Source of the DNA: Bacteroidota bacterium
GTDB taxonomy: Bacteria > Bacteroidota > Bacteroidia > Bacteroidales > F082
Assembly: GCA_002686705.1 (NCBI GenBank)
Contig: NYYH01000019.1
Span: 1-16,709 of the forward strand
Direction of reading: 5' to 3'
DNA: 16,709 nt
Part shown: in pieces, positions 14,944-16,709 of the stretch
How positions within the stretch are numbered: the stretch's first letter is position 1
Layout of the letters: the number at the start of each line of letters is the position of its first letter
Notes under the pieces: model-generated
Database searches by the model: none
What the model was told of the DNA's origin: nothing
What the model saw: only the letters and a program-made list of their open reading frames with translations
Made by a program: the position numbers and the translations under genes

Positions 14944-15667
14944 TAAAATCTAGAATACATTTTAACCCAAACACTACAATATTTGGGGCTGCAAATATGT
15001 TACTTTTTACCAATCTTTCAAAATATTTATAATCACCACCACTAATCACTACTTTTAATGGTGAAAACTTGGTATTATATTGAACTATAATATTTTCAAC
15101 TTCTGCGATTAACCCATTAATAACGCCTGTTAGTATAGAAGATTCGGTTGAATCACCAACAAGATTTATTTCTGTATTAGAATCCGGTAGTTTTATTAAC
15201 GGTAATCTATGTGTAAAATTATGTAAAGCGTTGAATCTCATATTTAAACCGGGGCTAATAGCTCCACCTATATACTCTCTGTTGCTTAGTACTAAATCGT
15301 AAGTAATGCTGGTTCCGGTATCGATAATGAGCACATTTTCGTTAGGATACTTTTGAGTTGCGGCAGAGGCAATTGCAATTCTGTCTTTCCCCAATGTATC
15401 AGGAGTGGCATAACTATTAATGAATGGAACCGGTGTGCGGTGGTCAAGTTCAATAAAAAATCCCTTCTGCATTAAAAACTCATTTAGACTAGAATCGTGT
15501 TTTGCAACACTTGATAGTATTGAAGCAACTATTTTAGGATAATTTCGAAATGTTGATTTAAGAATGTCTGATGTTACATCCTCTAACTGCTTAAAATCAA
15601 CCATTTCATCACCATCGAACACTGAAAGTTTAGCAAAAGAGTTCCCTATGTCGATAACAAGTTTCAA
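14930..15667 (-). CDS. coaX: Type III pantothenate kinase CoaX
   Basis: CoaX phosphorylates pantothenate in the first step of coenzyme A synthesis in the cytoplasm. It is an ASKHA-fold kinase not inhibited by CoA. The product from TTG 15667 is 245 residues, the normal length. Motifs in order: VIDIGNSFAKL (4-14, phosphate-1 loop with Asp6), TLGKDRIAIA (91-100, with Lys94 and Asp95), IIDTGTSITYDLV (114-126, with Asp116), GGAISPGLNMRF (134-145) and ISGGDYKYF (208-216). TTG is chosen because the family begins directly with M-x-L-V-I-D-x-G-N-S and no in-frame ATG fits. A longer frame from 15820 would add 51 residues of low-complexity hydrophobic sequence that run antisense into the tRNA and is rejected. 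It heads the operon with the outer-membrane protein, TPR and lptC genes. Confidence 0.93.
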   Translation of the reverse strand: MKLVIDIGNSFAKLSVFDGDEMVDFKQLEDVTSDILKSTFRNYPKIVASILSSVAKHDSSLNEFLMQKGFFIELDHRTPVPFINSYATPDTLGKDRIAIASAATQKYPNENVLIIDTGTSITYDLVLSNREYIGGAISPGLNMRFNALHNFTHRLPLIKLPDSNTEINLVGDSTESSILTGVINGLIAEVENIIVQYNTKFSPLKVVISGGDYKYFERLVKSNIFAAPNIVVFGLKCILDFNEKD

Positions 15668-15688
15668 ATAAAATAATTTAAAGAAAAA

Positions 15689-15696
15689 CAAAAATA
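15689..15696 (-). promoter_or_regulatory. Candidate -7 box for the coaX operon
   Basis: On the minus strand this reads TATTTTTG, matching TAnnTTTG, about 21 bp before the coaX TTG start. The -33 region is not a good match, so this is a weak call. Confidence 0.35.
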
Positions 15697-15736
15697 AGAC
15701 TATGTAATAACAGAGGTGTAACTTTTTATGATTTTT

Positions 15737-15766
15737 TTTGAAAAACTGAAAATTTGTGTACTTTTG
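15737..15766 (+). promoter_or_regulatory. Promoter of the tRNA-Phe gene
   Basis: TTTG (15737-15740), an 18-nt spacer and a perfect -7 box TACTTTTG (15759-15766) match the Bacteroidota housekeeping promoter. Transcription would start near 15773, giving a leader of about 20 nt before the mature tRNA at 15794. The spacer is about one base shorter than usual. Confidence 0.7.
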
Positions 15767-15773
15767 CCGCCTC

Positions 15774-15791
15774 TTCCGATAGCTATCGGAA
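15774..15791. repeat. Perfect 18-bp palindrome in the tRNA-Phe leader
   Basis: TTCCGATAGCTATCGGAA equals its own reverse complement. It lies two bases upstream of the tRNA 5' end and just after the expected transcription start, so it is transcribed. It could fold as a short hairpin or bind a dimeric protein; no other copy is in the window. Confidence 0.75.
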
Positions 15792-15793
15792 TT

Positions 15794-15866
<73 letters not shown>

Positions 15867-15882
15867 CAGTAAACTATTGCTT

Positions 15883-15916
15883 ACCCTCTGATTATTAACA
15901 TGTCAGAGGGTTTTTT
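15883..15916 (+). terminator. Intrinsic terminator of the tRNA-Phe unit
   Basis: A perfect 9-bp stem (ACCCTCTGA at 15883-15891 pairs with TCAGAGGGT at 15903-15911), an 11-nt loop and a run of six T (15911-15916). It starts 17 nt after the tRNA. Confidence 0.9.
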
Positions 15917-15926
15917 GTTGGTCTCT

Positions 15927-15948
15927 ATCCAAACATTATCCAAACATT
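15927..15948. repeat. Tandem 11-bp direct repeat after the terminator
   Basis: ATCCAAACATT occurs twice in a row without a gap. It lies 10 bp beyond the T-run of the terminator. Function unknown; it could be remnant sequence at an integration site next to the tRNA, but no second copy of the tRNA 3' end is in the window. Confidence 0.65.
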
Positions 15949-16045
15949 TTGATGGTTTTTGTGTAAATTAAGTCAGGAAAATAAATTCTTGGTGAGATCA
16001 ATTATTGTTCTGTAAATATACGAAATATTTCTATTATTTTAATTT

Positions 16046-16408
16046 CTACAGATGAAAAACTTTAAATTCAGTAGAATGTTTCAACATATCCTTAATGAGA
16101 TCTTTTACGTAAAGATATCCACGTGGAGTCATCCTGTAATAACCAGTTCTTAAGTTATCTAAATATCCTTTTTCCACGAGTCTTCTTCCAGCTGACCAGG
16201 TTTTGTTTCTATCAGATGGTCTGATTTTGTTTCCTGTTTTTAGCACTTCTGTTACTTTACCTGCTTTTAAACCAATGGAAGGTGTCTCAAAAAGATATAC
16301 TATTAAGAGAAAAAATACTTCATGACGCAGCACAGGCCATGAGTATTTATTTAGGTAAACAAATACACGGATCACTTCTTTAATCTTCTTCCTAGTAGAT
16401 GAATCCAT
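16046..16408 (-). CDS. Small hypothetical protein, winged-helix-like
   Basis: The 120-residue product starts at ATG 16408. It has no signal peptide or clear membrane segment; a hydrophobic stretch at about 28-40 (RHEVFFLLIVYLF) fits a buried helix. The C-terminal half reads like a winged-helix unit: a helix containing TWSAGRRLVEKGYLDNL (about 70-86), then a beta-hairpin wing TGYYRMTPRGYLYV (about 88-101), close to the L-x-x-K-G-x-I-x-x-x-x-G-x-Y-x-L-T-x-x-G pattern of MarR/PadR-type regulators. It may therefore be a DNA-binding regulator, but no family or target was recognised. It is isolated between the tRNA unit and the right-edge repeat region, a spot where accessory genes often lie. Confidence 0.6.
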   Translation of the reverse strand: MDSSTRKKIKEVIRVFVYLNKYSWPVLRHEVFFLLIVYLFETPSIGLKAGKVTEVLKTGNKIRPSDRNKTWSAGRRLVEKGYLDNLRTGYYRMTPRGYLYVKDLIKDMLKHSTEFKVFHL

Positions 16409-16454
16409 AGCAGTAATATTTCAGAGTTCTAAAACTAATCACTAATTAATTTGG

Positions 16455-16462
16455 CAAAGATA
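16455..16462 (-). promoter_or_regulatory. Candidate -7 box for the winged-helix gene
   Basis: On the minus strand this reads TATCTTTG, an exact TAnnTTTG match, placed to give a leader of about 40 nt before ATG 16408. The expected -33 position shows only ATTC in place of TTTG. Confidence 0.35.
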
Positions 16463-16650
16463 TATCTACTAGTTAATAATGAATATAGTAATAGACTACC
16501 AAAATCCATTGAATTTCAAGAGTTCCTTTTCTAATCAAATTAGCTTGTACCAGTAGCAAAGATAAAGCTGAACTTACGAAACTCTATGTAACCCAAAACC
16601 TTAGGAACAAATTACAACACGCTAGTTGTGTAGTATCCCCTAAAAATAAG
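16463..16650. other. Intergenic stretch upstream of the small regulator-like gene
   Basis: No open frame was seen on either strand. ACAAC-N6-GTTGT (around 16613-16628) is a short inverted repeat close to the possible left boundary of the right-edge element. Nothing else was recognised. Confidence 0.4.
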
Positions 16651-16690
16651 ACAGTTTAAAAGTAGACAAATTATATTAATTTTAAACTGT
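16651..16690. repeat. Inverted repeat before the right-edge ATG
   Basis: ACAGTTTAAAA (16651-16661) and TTTTAAACTGT (16680-16690) are perfectly complementary across an 18-nt spacer, directly upstream of an ATG at 16696. The layout (inverted repeat, then a short basic N-terminus) resembles the head of an insertion sequence or an autoregulated gene. Confidence 0.65.
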
Positions 16691-16695
16691 TAAAT

Positions 16696-16709
16696 ATGAA
16701 GAGAAAAAG
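16696..16709 (+). CDS. Possible start of a gene cut by the window edge
   Basis: ATG AAG AGA AAA followed by AG begins a frame with M-K-R-K, and the window ends there. A short basic beginning is common for IS OrfA proteins, and the inverted repeat just upstream fits that, but four codons are not enough to identify it. Confidence 0.25.

Overview
The window looks like chromosomal DNA of a member of the Bacteroidota, most likely a marine or gut Bacteroidales/Marinilabiliales-type bacterium. The signs are a type IX secretion (gliding-motility/CHU_C) C-terminal sorting domain, Bacteroidota-style promoters (TTTG at -33, TAnnTTTG at -7), no Shine-Dalgarno sequences, several TTG starts, an AT-rich genome, and a conserved coaX / outer-membrane protein / TPR / lptC / CBS-transporter gene block. 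The exact species cannot be named from the sequence.

Layout. (1) 2-280 is the 3' end of a large secreted protein that ends in a type IX sorting domain; it is clearly richer in GC than everything after it. (2) 303-1322 (minus) is murB, divergent from two overlapping glycosyltransferase genes (1416-3645, plus) that probably act on a surface polysaccharide. (3) 3837-5000 is a broken two-gene sensory unit: a PhnD-like periplasmic binding lipoprotein with a -1-type frameshift in an A8 run, translationally coupled to a membrane histidine kinase of which only the first 53 codons remain. (4) 5001-6532 is a complete IS3-family insertion sequence (orfA, orfB, 11-bp terminal inverted repeats). On its far side lies a different gene (6519-7199, minus) that also lost its 3' end, and there is no target-site duplication, so the IS marks a rearrangement junction and not a simple insertion.

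(5) 7234-15667 (all minus) holds envelope-biogenesis genes. coaX (type III pantothenate kinase), an outer-membrane beta-barrel protein, a TPR protein, lptC and a CNNM/CBS/CorC-type membrane protein are tightly packed. A 425-bp gap follows, then lptD, the outer-membrane LPS translocon. LptC (lipoprotein bridge) and LptD (barrel) belong to the same LPS export machine; MurB and the glycosyltransferases add peptidoglycan and surface-glycan functions, so much of the window serves the cell envelope. (6) 15737-15916 is a well-defined tRNA-Phe(GAA) unit with promoter, a perfect palindrome in the leader and a strong intrinsic terminator. (7) 16046-16408 (minus) is a small winged-helix-like hypothetical protein. 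The right edge carries an inverted repeat and an ATG that may be the beginning of another mobile element.

No CRISPR array, rRNA or phage module was seen. I see no convincing novel system. The most unusual points are the chimeric IS junction, the decayed binding-protein/kinase pair and the palindromic tRNA leader.
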